Of a stretch of 37,685 nucleotides of DNA, positions 16,991 through 25,441 are shown in pieces. How positions within the stretch are numbered: the stretch's first letter is position 1; each line of letters begins with the position of its first letter. The notes under the pieces were generated by a model, which saw only the letters and a list, made by a program, of their open reading frames with translations, did not search any database and was not told the origin of the DNA. A program made the position numbers and the translations under genes. This stretch comes from an uncultured Clostridium sp. (GTDB lineage Bacteria; Bacillota_I; Bacilli_A; RF39; UBA660). The stretch covers positions 1 through 37,685 of the forward strand of contig CAJKHY010000008.1 of the NCBI GenBank assembly GCA_905199855.1, in the 5' to 3' direction.

Positions 16991-17741
16991 TATAAAAAGT
17001 GATTATGAAATAGAATTACTAAGAGAAGCAGGCCATATCGTTTATTTAACCCACAAAGAGTTAGAAAAACATATTAAACCTGGAATTACTACTTTAGAAT
17101 TAGATAATATTGCTTCTAAATTTATAGAAAGTTTAGGAGCAACAGCCTCATTTAAGGATTATGATGGATACCCTAAAAGTATTTGCACATCAATTAATGA
17201 TGAAGTAGTACATGGAATACCATCAAAAAGAAAATTAAAAAATGGTGATATTATCTCAATTGATATAGGAGCCTGTTATAAAGGATATCATGGTGATTCC
17301 GCTTGGACATATAAAGTAGGTAACATATCCAAAGAAAAAGAATACCTTATGGAACATACCAAGAACGCTTTATTTGAAGGCTTAAAACAAGTTAAACCAG
17401 GAAATCACATACAAGATATTGGTAAGGCTATTGAAAATTATGCAAATCTTCACCATTTAGGGATAGTTAGAGAACTAGTAGGTCATGGTGTTGGAACTGA
17501 TATCCACGAAGAACCTGAAGTTCCTAATTATGACACAGGACATATAGGACCAGTTTTAAAAAAAGGTATGGTTATTGCCGTAGAACCAATGCTAAATTTA
17601 GGAAAAGACGATGTCTTAATGCTAGATGACGACTGGACCATAATCACGGCAGATTCTAGCCCTTCAGCACACTTTGAACATACTGTAGTAGTGAGAGAAG
17701 AAGGCTATGAAATACTAACAGGAAAGGGTGATAATATTTGA
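16983..17741 (+). CDS. map: Methionine aminopeptidase, type I
   Basis: 252 residues. Removes the first methionine from new proteins. Metal ligands are visible: Asp in SIDIGACYKGYHGD (two Asp), His in GHGVGTDIHEEPEV, Glu in VAVEPMLN and Glu in HFEHTVVV. Standard neighbour of adk in this operon. Its TGA stop overlaps the TTG start of infA (TTGA), which shows TGA is read as stop. Confidence 0.97.
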   Translation: MISIKSDYEIELLREAGHIVYLTHKELEKHIKPGITTLELDNIASKFIESLGATASFKDYDGYPKSICTSINDEVVHGIPSKRKLKNGDIISIDIGACYKGYHGDSAWTYKVGNISKEKEYLMEHTKNALFEGLKQVKPGNHIQDIGKAIENYANLHHLGIVRELVGHGVGTDIHEEPEVPNYDTGHIGPVLKKGMVIAVEPMLNLGKDDVLMLDDDWTIITADSSPSAHFEHTVVVREEGYEILTGKGDNI

Positions 17742-17953
17742 GTAAAGAAGAAACTATCGAAGTAGAAGGCAAAGTATTAATGTTACTGCCTTCAGGAAAA
17801 TTTAAAGTTGAATTAGAGAACAAAATAGTTATAGAGGCTCACGTTTCTGGTAAAATACGAGTAAACAACATTCGCATTCTACCAGGTGATACTGTAATTA
17901 TTGAATTATCACCATATGACTTAACACGTGGGCGTATAACCTATAGAAAGTAG
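17738..17953 (+). CDS. infA: Translation initiation factor IF-1
   Basis: 71 residues, OB-fold factor that covers the A site during initiation. EVEGKVLMLLPSGKFKVELENK and IRILPGDTVIIELSPYDLTRGRITYRK are diagnostic. TTG start overlapping the map stop by four bases, with AAAGGGTG about 9 bases upstream. A rare start codon plus tight coupling suggests output tied to map translation. Confidence 0.97.
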   Translation: MSKEETIEVEGKVLMLLPSGKFKVELENKIVIEAHVSGKIRVNNIRILPGDTVIIELSPYDLTRGRITYRK

Positions 17954-17962
17954 GAGGAAATT

Positions 17963-18076
17963 ATGAAAATTAAAGCGTCAGTTAAACCTATTTGTGAAAA
18001 ATGCAAAGTAATAAAACGTAAAGGCAAAGTTATGGTTATTTGTGAAAATCCAAAACACAAACAAAAACAAGGTTAA
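17963..18076 (+). CDS. rpmJ: 50S ribosomal protein L36 (zinc-binding form)
   Basis: 37 residues: MKIKASVKPICEKCKV start, then RKGKVMVICENPKHKQKQG. The C-x2-C ... C-x4-H zinc ligands of the C+ form are all present. ATG follows TAGGAGG by 6 bases; rpsM follows after 12 bases. Short but unmistakable by sequence and position. Confidence 0.96.
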   Translation: MKIKASVKPICEKCKVIKRKGKVMVICENPKHKQKQG

Positions 18077-18088
18077 TAGGAGGAAAAA

Positions 18089-18454
18089 ATGGCAAGAATT
18101 AAAGGTATTGATCTACCAAATGAAAAAAGAATTGAAATTGCCCTTACTTATATTTATGGTATAGGAAGACAATTATCAAGAAAAATCTTAACAAATGCTA
18201 AAGTAAATTTTGATACTAAAGCAAAAGACATAACCGAAGATGAATTAATAAGAATAAGAGAAGAAGTAAATAAACACTTAGTAGAAGGTGAACTTCGTCG
18301 TGAAGTAAATATGAACATCAAGACTAAAATGGAAATTAATTCATATCAAGGTACACGTCATAAAAAGAATTTACCAGTAAGAGGCCAAAGAACTAATCGT
18401 AATGCTAGAACTCGTAAAGGTAAAGGGAAAGTAGTAGCTAATAAGAAAAAATAA
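18089..18454 (+). CDS. rpsM: 30S ribosomal protein S13
   Basis: 121 residues, typical. Head protein touching the P-site tRNA and the 50S subunit. ARIKGIDLPNEKRIEIALTYIYGIG and RHKKNLPVRGQRTNRNARTRKGKGK are diagnostic. ATG after TAGGAGG. Confidence 0.97.
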   Translation: MARIKGIDLPNEKRIEIALTYIYGIGRQLSRKILTNAKVNFDTKAKDITEDELIRIREEVNKHLVEGELRREVNMNIKTKMEINSYQGTRHKKNLPVRGQRTNRNARTRKGKGKVVANKKK

Positions 18455-18475
18455 TTAACTAAAGGGAGGTAAATT

Positions 18476-18859
18476 ATGGCTTATAAAGCGAGAAAACGTA
18501 AAGTTAAAAAGAATGTACCTGAAGGTATAGCTCACGTTCAATCATCTTTTAATAACACAGTAGTAACAATTACTGATAAAGAAGGAAATACAATTAGTTG
18601 GGCTTCTGCAGGTACAATGGGTATAAAAGGTAGTAAAAAATCTACACCATTCGCAGCAGGTATGAGTGCTGAAGCTGCTGGTAAAGTAGCATACGATATG
18701 GGTATGAGAAAAGTAGCGGTTAAAACTAAAGGATTAGGATCAGGCCGTGATACTGCTATTCGTTCATTACAAACTGCTGGATTAGAAATCACAACAATCA
18801 CAGATGTAACACCAGTTCCACACAATGGATGCCGTCCATCAAAAAGACGTCGTGGATAA
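18476..18859 (+). CDS. rpsK: 30S ribosomal protein S11
   Basis: 127 residues, typical. Platform protein of the 30S subunit. GIAHVQSSFNNTVVTITD, GSKKSTPFAAGMSAE and PHNGCRPSKRRRG are diagnostic. ATG after GGGAGG. Confidence 0.97.
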   Translation: MAYKARKRKVKKNVPEGIAHVQSSFNNTVVTITDKEGNTISWASAGTMGIKGSKKSTPFAAGMSAEAAGKVAYDMGMRKVAVKTKGLGSGRDTAIRSLQTAGLEITTITDVTPVPHNGCRPSKRRRG

Positions 18860-18882
18860 TTTAAGAAAGGGAGTGCGTTAAA

Positions 18883-19836
18883 TTGTTAAAGTTTGAAAAA
18901 CCAGATTACAAAGTAACCGAATATATAGAAAGTAGTCATTATGGAAAGTTTGAAATAGAACCTTTAGAAAGAGGTTTTGGAACAACTTTAGGTAATGCTT
19001 TAAGAAGGGTAATGTTATCATCATTACCAGGAGATGCCATCACAAGTGTAAAAATTGATGGAGTAGCACATGAATTTCAAAAAATAGATGGTGTTATCGA
19101 GGATGTCACAGCAATTGTTTTAAACTTAAAAAGTGTCGTATTAAAAAATCATTCTCAAGACGAAAATAAAATTTTAAGATTATCAGCTTCTAAAGAAGGT
19201 GAAGTTAAAGCTGGAGACATTGAAAAAGACGCTGATATAGAAATTTTAAATCCAGAACTTGTTATTTGTACTCTAGCGGAAGGTGGAAGTATCAATATGG
19301 AACTTACCATTGGAAGTGGCAGAGGATATGTAAGAAGTGAAGATAATAAGAAATTATATGGTGATAAAAAATTAAATGTAATATACATTGATTCGTTATA
19401 TTCACCAATAGAAAGAATTAATTATGAAGTTGAACCAGCACGTGTTGGACAAAACGATACATACGATAAATTAGTAATGGAAGTATGGACAAACGGATCA
19501 ATTAATCCAGAAGAAGCAGTTGCCCTTGCTAGTAGAATATTAATTGAACACTTTGAAGTACTTACAAACCTAAATGAAATTGCTGATACAACAGGATTAA
19601 TGGCTTCTAAAAAAGAAGATCCAAATCAAAAAACATTAGAAACTTCAATAGATGATTTAGATTTATCTGTAAGAGCATATAATTGCTTAAAAAGAGCAGG
19701 AATTCTTACATTACATGATTTAGTTGACAAGAGTGAGAATGAAATGATGAAAATAAGAAATCTTGGTAAAAAATCATTAAAAGAAGTAATTGATAAAATT
19801 AAAGATATGGGTCTTAAATTTAGAGATGATGATTAA
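18883..19836 (+). CDS. rpoA: RNA polymerase alpha subunit
   Basis: 317 residues. Dimer that nucleates RNA polymerase assembly; its C-terminal domain binds UP elements and regulators. The N-terminal domain has EPLERGFGTTLGNALRRVMLSSLPG; the C-terminal domain has LDLSVRAYNCLKRAGILTLHDLV and RNLGKKSLKEVIDK. TTG start after AAGGGAG, 9 bases away. Encoded between S11 and L17 as expected. Confidence 0.97.
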   Translation: MLKFEKPDYKVTEYIESSHYGKFEIEPLERGFGTTLGNALRRVMLSSLPGDAITSVKIDGVAHEFQKIDGVIEDVTAIVLNLKSVVLKNHSQDENKILRLSASKEGEVKAGDIEKDADIEILNPELVICTLAEGGSINMELTIGSGRGYVRSEDNKKLYGDKKLNVIYIDSLYSPIERINYEVEPARVGQNDTYDKLVMEVWTNGSINPEEAVALASRILIEHFEVLTNLNEIADTTGLMASKKEDPNQKTLETSIDDLDLSVRAYNCLKRAGILTLHDLVDKSENEMMKIRNLGKKSLKEVIDKIKDMGLKFRDDD

Positions 19837-19850
19837 GAGGAGGAAATAAC

Positions 19851-20192
19851 ATGGCTTATAGAAAATTAGGCGTAACTAACAAACATAGAAGAAGTATGTT
19901 AGCTAGTTTAACAAAGCAACTAATTATAAATGAAAGAATCGAGACTACAGAAACTAGAGCTAAAGAAGTAAGAAAATGCTTTGATAAAATGGTTACCTAT
20001 GGTAAAAGTGGTTCTTTAGTTTCAAGAAGATTAGCCTTAGCATTTTTACATAATGATAATGCTTGTGTACAAAAAGTATTTAATGAATTAGCACCAAGAT
20101 ACAAAGATAGAAATGGTGGCTATACAAGAATAATCAAATTAAAAGAAAGAAAAGGCGATAATGCCTTAATGGTAATATTAGAATTAGTATAG
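19851..20192 (+). CDS. rplQ: 50S ribosomal protein L17
   Basis: 113 residues, typical of the short bacterial form. YRKLGVTNKHRRSMLASLTKQLI and ETTETRAKEVRK are diagnostic. Last gene of the operon; its stop lies in the terminator stem. Confidence 0.97.
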   Translation: MAYRKLGVTNKHRRSMLASLTKQLIINERIETTETRAKEVRKCFDKMVTYGKSGSLVSRRLALAFLHNDNACVQKVFNELAPRYKDRNGGYTRIIKLKERKGDNALMVILELV

Positions 20193-20213
20193 ATATAAAT
20201 CTATGCTTTTTTT
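20186..20213 (+). terminator. Terminator of the ribosomal operon
   Basis: A 9-bp stem (AGTATAGAT with ATCTATGCT, one G-U pair), 4-nt loop, then seven T. The stem includes the rplQ stop codon. Confidence 0.75.
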
Positions 20214-20246
20214 CTTTTGCTCTCGTGTTTTAATGTAAAGAAAAAA

Positions 20247-20279
20247 ACTAAGTATTTAACATTTACTTAGTATTTTTTT
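20247..20279. terminator. Bidirectional terminator between converging genes
   Basis: ACTAAGTA (20247-20254) pairs with TACTTAGT (20264-20271), preceded by seven A and followed by eight T. It serves the femX-like gene on the minus strand, whose stop codon (20263-20265) overlaps the stem, and backs up the rplQ terminator. Confidence 0.7.
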
Positions 20280-21528
20280 TATTTTTTCTTTTGCTTTCAT
20301 AGTGCATAACATTATAATATAATTTATACATAAATTTATTAACAACAAGGTCAAATTCACCAGGATATTCATAAACATAACTATTAAATCCCATCTTAGA
20401 GAAAAATAACCCATAATATTTATTATTTTCACTAGAGAAATTACCAGTAATCTCACCTAAGTTAAACACCTTGTAACCAAGATTAATATATTTCTTTATT
20501 ATTTCCCACTTCAATGAATATGATGTATGAATTTCTTTTAATTCAGGAACATAACCATCCATTAAAAAATACACTTCTTTATTATTAACAATAACAGCAC
20601 AAGTACCAACAATTAAGCCATTAGGATAGTTTTTATATAAATTTATTGCATCAACTAATTTATTATTATATTCTTGTAATAAATGATCAGATAAAATTTT
20701 CTTATCAAGCAAATTCTTTGATTTATAACTATTAATATCCTGCATTTTACCATTAATCAAATTATTATTCTTAGTTTCCTTATTAACTAAGTAGCGGTAG
20801 TTATTAACATAAGTTTCCGTATTAATCTTAGCAAAATAAAGTTCAATTTTATTATCTTGTGTATTAAAACACTTAAAATAATTTTTAAAATAAACTAAAT
20901 TATTTTTAGTTTTCTTTTTAATAATATTATAAAATAAATCAATATTTGATGCATCTCCCTCATGAATAGAAATACCCATCTTATTATTCTCAATAATACT
21001 TCTCTTAACATTCCTACTCAAACTATCATAAGCTTCTTTTATACTACCAAAATCAGTACTAATAACTTCAAATCTCGAATTAATACTTTCAAAATAAGTA
21101 TTAAAACCTAAATGCACATAATCAAGACTTTCTAAAAAAGGTATCATTTTACTATTATCATTTATTATATTTAAATCCTTATCATATTTCTTATAAACAA
21201 AACGAGGATCAACCTTAACAAAAACCACCTTTATTTTTTTTAAATAATTCTTTAACATTATAGTAAATGTCTTAAATAACTCCATATCATTATAATCAAT
21301 TAAAAAACCCCTTGGAGCATAAGCATATTTATAATTCTTTATCTTATTTAATAAAAGCAAAGACGCGGCAATAAGATTATTATTATCATCAACAAGACCA
21401 ACATATAATTTCTTATAACCATATAACTCATACATATTAGCAAATTCTACTGTTTGAAAATAATTTCTATTACTATGAAAATTAGCATAACTTCTAAATT
21501 GTTCCTCATTAAGTTCAATAATCATCAT
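20263..21528 (-). CDS. FemA/B/X-type peptidoglycan bridge aminoacyltransferase
   Basis: 421 residues, the usual length (410-420). This family uses aminoacyl-tRNA in the cytoplasm to add bridge amino acids to lipid II. Evidence: KYAYAPRGFLIDY, FVKVDPRFVY, the long helical arm in the middle (about residues 245-305) and the C-terminal GNAT-like part (LIVGTCAVIVNNKEVYFLMDGY, YSLKWEIIKKYINLGYKVFNLGEITG, FFSKMGFNSYVYEYPGEFDLVVN). The start is ATG 21528, six bases after AGAGGTG; a TTG nine bases upstream is too close. Divergent from dacF. An extended -10 (TGTTATAAT, complement at 21547-21555) lies upstream. Bridge amino acid cannot be told. Confidence 0.85.
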   Translation of the reverse strand: MMIIELNEEQFRSYANFHSNRNYFQTVEFANMYELYGYKKLYVGLVDDNNNLIAASLLLLNKIKNYKYAYAPRGFLIDYNDMELFKTFTIMLKNYLKKIKVVFVKVDPRFVYKKYDKDLNIINDNSKMIPFLESLDYVHLGFNTYFESINSRFEVISTDFGSIKEAYDSLSRNVKRSIIENNKMGISIHEGDASNIDLFYNIIKKKTKNNLVYFKNYFKCFNTQDNKIELYFAKINTETYVNNYRYLVNKETKNNNLINGKMQDINSYKSKNLLDKKILSDHLLQEYNNKLVDAINLYKNYPNGLIVGTCAVIVNNKEVYFLMDGYVPELKEIHTSYSLKWEIIKKYINLGYKVFNLGEITGNFSSENNKYYGLFFSKMGFNSYVYEYPGEFDLVVNKFMYKLYYNVMHYESKRKNKKNTK

Positions 21529-21612
21529 ATTAAACACCTCTTACTAATTATAACACAAAAGAGAGATTATTCATATACAAAGAAACGATTTCATACAATT
21601 AAATGTGATAAT

Positions 21613-22692
21613 ATGAAAAAAATAATATTAATTATAATTAGTTTAATTTTATATCTGCCAAGCAAAATTTATGCTTTAGATACTTCGGCATCTTCCTATA
21701 TTTTATATGATATGGACAGTGGTAGAACCATTTTAGGCAAAAACATCCATGATAGCAGATTGATCGCATCTATCACCAAGATAATGACTTCCATAATAGC
21801 CATTGAATCTAATAAATTAGAAGATATAGTAACCGTGGACGATAGCATCGCCTCCGCATATGGCTCTGGTATCTATATACAAGTAGGAGAGAAATTAACC
21901 TTAAAAGACTTACTTTACGGTTTAATGTTAAGAAGTGGTAATGATGCAGCTCTAATGATAAGCAATTACTTATGTGGTAGTGAAGAAGAGTTTGTAAAAA
22001 AAATGAATGAAAAAGCAAGTAGTCTTGGCATGAAAGATACCACCTTCGTTAATTCCTCAGGACTAGATGAAAAAGGAGGAAACTATTCATCTTCCTATGA
22101 CATGGCCTTGCTAACTAGCTATGCTAATAATAACCCTGTCTATAGAGAAATAGTAAAAACTAAAAAGTACTCGCTAAAAACAAATTATAAGACCTATATT
22201 TGGCACAACAAAAACAAATTACTATCATTAGATTACATTACTGGAGGCAAAACTGGCTTTACCGAAAAAGCCAGAAGAACCTTAGTAAGCACAGCCTCAA
22301 AAGATAACATCAATTTAGTAGTTGTAACACTAAATGATGGCAACGACTGGGAAGATCATAAAAAACTATATGAATATGCATTTAATAATTATAAGTCATA
22401 TAAAATACTCGATAAAAACACTTATAAAGTAACTGAAGATAACTATTACCAAGGCAATCTCTATATAAAGAAAGATGTATACCTCACCCTAAAAGAAGAA
22501 GAAACTAAAAAACTTATCAACAATATTAAATTAGAGAAAAAAAGAAAATATAAAAATGGCGATGCAGTAGGGGAAAATCAAATATATTTAGACGATAAAT
22601 TAATTTTAACAGAAAAAATTTATGTAAAAAAAGAAAATAAATACCAACCAAAAATAAGTTTTTGGGAAAAAATACTCAACTTTTTCAAATAA
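21613..22692 (+). CDS. dacF: D-alanyl-D-alanine carboxypeptidase (DacF/PBP5-like, S11)
   Basis: 359 residues. Trims the terminal D-Ala of wall peptides outside the cell. N-terminal signal peptide (KKIILIIISLILYLPSKIYA, cleavage near A21-L22). Catalytic motifs: SITK with Ser53 and Lys56, SGN in LRSGNDAAL, and KTG in GGKTGFT. A small C-terminal beta domain follows, then an amphipathic end (ISFWEKILNFFK) suited to membrane attachment, as in PBP5. ATG 21613 is chosen because the signal peptide starts there; the ribosome site is weak. Divergent from the femX-like gene with 84 bp between starts, so both wall enzymes may share regulation. Confidence 0.93.
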   Translation: MKKIILIIISLILYLPSKIYALDTSASSYILYDMDSGRTILGKNIHDSRLIASITKIMTSIIAIESNKLEDIVTVDDSIASAYGSGIYIQVGEKLTLKDLLYGLMLRSGNDAALMISNYLCGSEEEFVKKMNEKASSLGMKDTTFVNSSGLDEKGGNYSSSYDMALLTSYANNNPVYREIVKTKKYSLKTNYKTYIWHNKNKLLSLDYITGGKTGFTEKARRTLVSTASKDNINLVVVTLNDGNDWEDHKKLYEYAFNNYKSYKILDKNTYKVTEDNYYQGNLYIKKDVYLTLKEEETKKLINNIKLEKKRKYKNGDAVGENQIYLDDKLILTEKIYVKKENKYQPKISFWEKILNFFK

Positions 22693-22738
22693 AAAAATTA
22701 AACACACAAAAAATAGTAAATAGTAAGATACCATACCC

Positions 22739-22767
22739 TTGACAACTTAATAAATCTTGTGTATAGT
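22739..22767 (+). promoter_or_regulatory. Upstream promoter of topA
   Basis: Consensus TTGACA (22739-22744), 17-bp spacer, TATAGT (22762-22767). Confidence 0.7.
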
Positions 22768-22793
22768 GTTTATACGAAGAAAAGAAAAAACTA

Positions 22794-22822
22794 TTGACAA
22801 AAATATAAATATAAAGTATAAA
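22794..22822 (+). promoter_or_regulatory. Proximal promoter of topA
   Basis: Consensus TTGACA (22794-22799), 17-bp spacer, TATAAA (22817-22822). Tandem with the promoter 55 bp upstream; dual promoters on topA often allow supercoiling response. Confidence 0.65.
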
Positions 22823-22848
22823 TTATAAATGTGAAAGGAATGATGACT

Positions 22849-24885
22849 ATGTCAAAAAACTTAGTAATCGTAGAATCACCAAATAAAACAAAAACTATTA
22901 GCAAATATTTAGGTAGTGATTATAAAGTAGTCTCTTCAGTAGGACATATAAGAGATTTATCCACTTCAGGAAAATATGGTTTTGGCGTTGATGTTGAAAA
23001 TGGTTTTAAACCCAATTATGTTCCTATAAAGGGCAAAAAAAAAATAATAAATGAATTAAAAAAAGACGTAAATGATGCTGATTTTGTTTACCTAGCAACC
23101 GATCCCGATCGTGAAGGAGAAGCCATATCATGGCACTTATATGATGCCTTAAACTTAAAAGAAAACAAATATAAAAGAATTGTTTTTAACGAAATAACCA
23201 AAAACGTAATATTAGACTCATTCAAACATGCTAGAGATATTAACATAGACCTAGTACACTCACAAGAAACAAGAAGAATATTAGATAGGATTATTGGTTT
23301 TAGATTAAGTAAACTTATGCAAAGCAAAACGGGTGGTAAAAGTGCTGGTCGTGTCCAAAGCGTTGCCTTAAAATTAATCGTTGATAAAGAAAGAGAAATC
23401 AATGCTTTCGTTCCTGAAAACTATTATGAAATAGATGCTTATTTCAATGATTTTAATGCCAAATTAGATAGCTATAATCATAAAAAAATAGAAATCAAAA
23501 CTGAAATTGATGCCAAGGAAATAGTATCAAAATTATCAAATACATTTAAAATAGAAGAAGTAACTAAAAAAGAAAAGAAACAAAATTCAAAATTTCCATT
23601 TATTACTTCAACCATGCAACAATTAGCATCGATTAAACTAAATTTTTCATCTAAAAAAACAATGAGCGTTGCCCAAAAATTATATGAAGGAATAACCTTA
23701 AAAGATGAAACCGTGGGTTTAATTACCTATATGAGAACAGATTCAACAAGATTATCCAATGAATTTATTGCAAGTACATACAAATTTATTGAAGACAAAT
23801 ATGGCTCTAACTATGTTGGATATGTTAAAGTAAGCAAAAAAACAGAAAATGTTCAAGATGCCCACGAAGCCATACGACCAACAAGTATTAATAGAACTCC
23901 AGAATCAGTAAAAGAGTATTTAAGCAATGATGAGTATAAATTATATTCACTCATTTATTATCGAGCACTCGCATCCTTAATGGCGGATGCTAAAGTCCTA
24001 GGAACCACAGTTATTTTGGATAATAATAATTATCAATTCAAAGCAACAGGCCACATTTTAACCTTTGATGGATACTTAAAAGTTTATGCACCGTATGAAG
24101 ACAACACAGATAAGATATTACCTGATTTAGAAAATTATAAAACAGGAGTTGTTGTTTCTAATAAAATTGAATACACTATGCATTCAACTAAACCTCCAAC
24201 AAGATATACCGAAGCCTCACTTATCAAAGAATTAGAAAGTCTAGGAATTGGTAGACCATCCACATATGCAACAATAATAGACAGAATCAAAGAAAGAGAC
24301 TATGTAAATATCGTTGATAAGAAGTTTGTCCCAACAGAAATGGGTATCGTTACAACTGATAAATTACAAGAATTTTTTAAAGACATCATTAACGTCGAAT
24401 ATACCAAAGAAATGGAAGATGATCTTGATAAAATCGCAGATGGTGAAATGGTTTGGAATAAATTACTTGAAAAGTTTTACATTGACTTTGAACCTAAAGT
24501 AAAAAATGCTTTTGACAACATGGAGAAGAAAGAAGCTGAAAAAACAGGGGAAACATGTCCTCAATGTGGCAGTGATTTAGTAGTAAAACAAAGTAAATAT
24601 GGTAAGTTTGTTGCATGTTCCAATTACCCTGAATGCAAATATATCAAACAAAAAGAAAAAAAAGAAGACGTTATAGTTATAAGCTGTCCTCATTGTGATG
24701 GAAACATTATTGAAAGAAAAACAAAAAGAGGCAAAGTATTCTATGGATGTTCCAATTATCCAAAATGTAAGTTTGCATCATGGGATAAACCAATTGAAGA
24801 GAAATGCCCTTCTTGTGGTGATGTCTTAGTAGAACATAAAGATAAAATTAAATGTATGAAATGTGATTATGAGAAAGATATGTAA
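22849..24885 (+). CDS. topA: DNA topoisomerase I (type IA)
   Basis: 678 residues. Relaxes negative supercoils by a single-strand break. Toprim domain first (NLVIVESPNKTKTISKYLG, then DPDREGEAISWHL with the acidic triad), catalytic Tyr294 in GLITYMRTDSTRLS, DAHEAIRPTS, and PPTRYTEASLIKELESLGIGRPSTYATII. Three C-terminal zinc ribbons (CPQC..C..C at about 570, CPHC, CPSC..CMKC). ATG 22849 is chosen, nine bases after AAAGGA; a GTG and two ATG lie just upstream at poor spacing. Complete. Confidence 0.96.
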   Translation: MSKNLVIVESPNKTKTISKYLGSDYKVVSSVGHIRDLSTSGKYGFGVDVENGFKPNYVPIKGKKKIINELKKDVNDADFVYLATDPDREGEAISWHLYDALNLKENKYKRIVFNEITKNVILDSFKHARDINIDLVHSQETRRILDRIIGFRLSKLMQSKTGGKSAGRVQSVALKLIVDKEREINAFVPENYYEIDAYFNDFNAKLDSYNHKKIEIKTEIDAKEIVSKLSNTFKIEEVTKKEKKQNSKFPFITSTMQQLASIKLNFSSKKTMSVAQKLYEGITLKDETVGLITYMRTDSTRLSNEFIASTYKFIEDKYGSNYVGYVKVSKKTENVQDAHEAIRPTSINRTPESVKEYLSNDEYKLYSLIYYRALASLMADAKVLGTTVILDNNNYQFKATGHILTFDGYLKVYAPYEDNTDKILPDLENYKTGVVVSNKIEYTMHSTKPPTRYTEASLIKELESLGIGRPSTYATIIDRIKERDYVNIVDKKFVPTEMGIVTTDKLQEFFKDIINVEYTKEMEDDLDKIADGEMVWNKLLEKFYIDFEPKVKNAFDNMEKKEAEKTGETCPQCGSDLVVKQSKYGKFVACSNYPECKYIKQKEKKEDVIVISCPHCDGNIIERKTKRGKVFYGCSNYPKCKFASWDKPIEEKCPSCGDVLVEHKDKIKCMKCDYEKDM

Positions 24886-24942
24886 GTATTTTTCTCTTTT
24901 TTTAATATTTACATTATTTGTAAATAGTATCTAAATACATAT

Positions 24943-24965
24943 AAAAAGCCTTATAAAATAAGGTC
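24943..24965 (-). terminator. Terminator of ssrA
   Basis: On the minus strand CCTTAT-TTT-ATAAGG followed by CTTTTT, 15 bases after the tmRNA 3' end. The stretch 24886-24942 after topA shows only a weak ATTTAC/GTAAAT stem without a T-run. Confidence 0.65.
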
Positions 24966-24977
24966 TTATTTTCATAT

Positions 24978-25339
24978 TGGTGGAGCTGAGGGGAGTCGAA
25001 CCCCTGTCCAGAAAAAGATAATTTTAAGTTTCTACAAGTTTAGTTAATTATTAAATCTCATAAGTATCATAGTAATTAACAACTTAAGACACTTACCATT
25101 CTAGCTAAAATTCGTTATCTTCGCCTAAAAAACTTGATAATATAGTCTGCTAAATAAGCCCCTTATAACTCCCACAGACAGAGGAATTACAGAAGCACAC
25201 TCCTTGCCTTAAACTAGGCAAAAGAAGGAGCGTAGTTGAAACTATTGTTTCCAGTTATTTTATTTTGCACTTTAACGCTAGTAGCTTTCGACTTGCCACT
25301 TAAACACTCTTGTTCCTGTCGAAGCCAAATAACAGCCCC
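24978..25339 (-). ncRNA. ssrA: tmRNA (one-piece)
   Basis: Rescues stalled ribosomes by acting as tRNA-Ala and then as messenger for a degradation tag. On the minus strand the 5' end GGGGCTG pairs with CAGCTCC before an encoded CCA at 24978-24980; GGTTCGACTCC is the T arm and GGCTTCGACAGG the conserved 5' segment. The tag frame ends TAC-GCT-CCT-TCT-TTT-GCC-TAG (stop at 25214-25216), giving ...NSFNYAPSFA. Aligning the AAGTG before it to the UAGUC of E. coli places the resume codon at CAA, for QNKITGNNSFNYAPSFA; a GCA one base earlier would stop after two codons. The tag end SFA differs from the common ALAA. Length 362 nt. Confidence 0.95.
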
Positions 25340-25351
25340 ATAACACATCTA

Positions 25352-25380
25352 ATTATACTATAAAATTAAAACTAATGCAA
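25352..25380 (-). promoter_or_regulatory. Promoter of ssrA
   Basis: On the minus strand TTGCAT (complement 25375-25380), 17-bp spacer, consensus TATAAT (complement 25352-25357), 12 bases before the mature 5' end, consistent with a short 5' extension removed by RNase P. Confidence 0.8.
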
Positions 25381-25402
25381 GTGCTTTTTCAAACAAATGT
25401 CT

Positions 25403-25441
25403 AAAAAAAAGAAATAGCTAGAGTGGAATTTTCACTATTTC
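25403..25441 (-). terminator. Terminator of the two-component operon
   Basis: On the minus strand GAAAT/AGTG pair with CACT/ATTTC around a small bulge, followed by eight T. Overlaps the kinase stop codon. Confidence 0.6.

Noticed and set aside
24886..24942. Terminator for topA
   Set aside because: The only stem (ATTTAC/GTAAAT) has no T-run after it.
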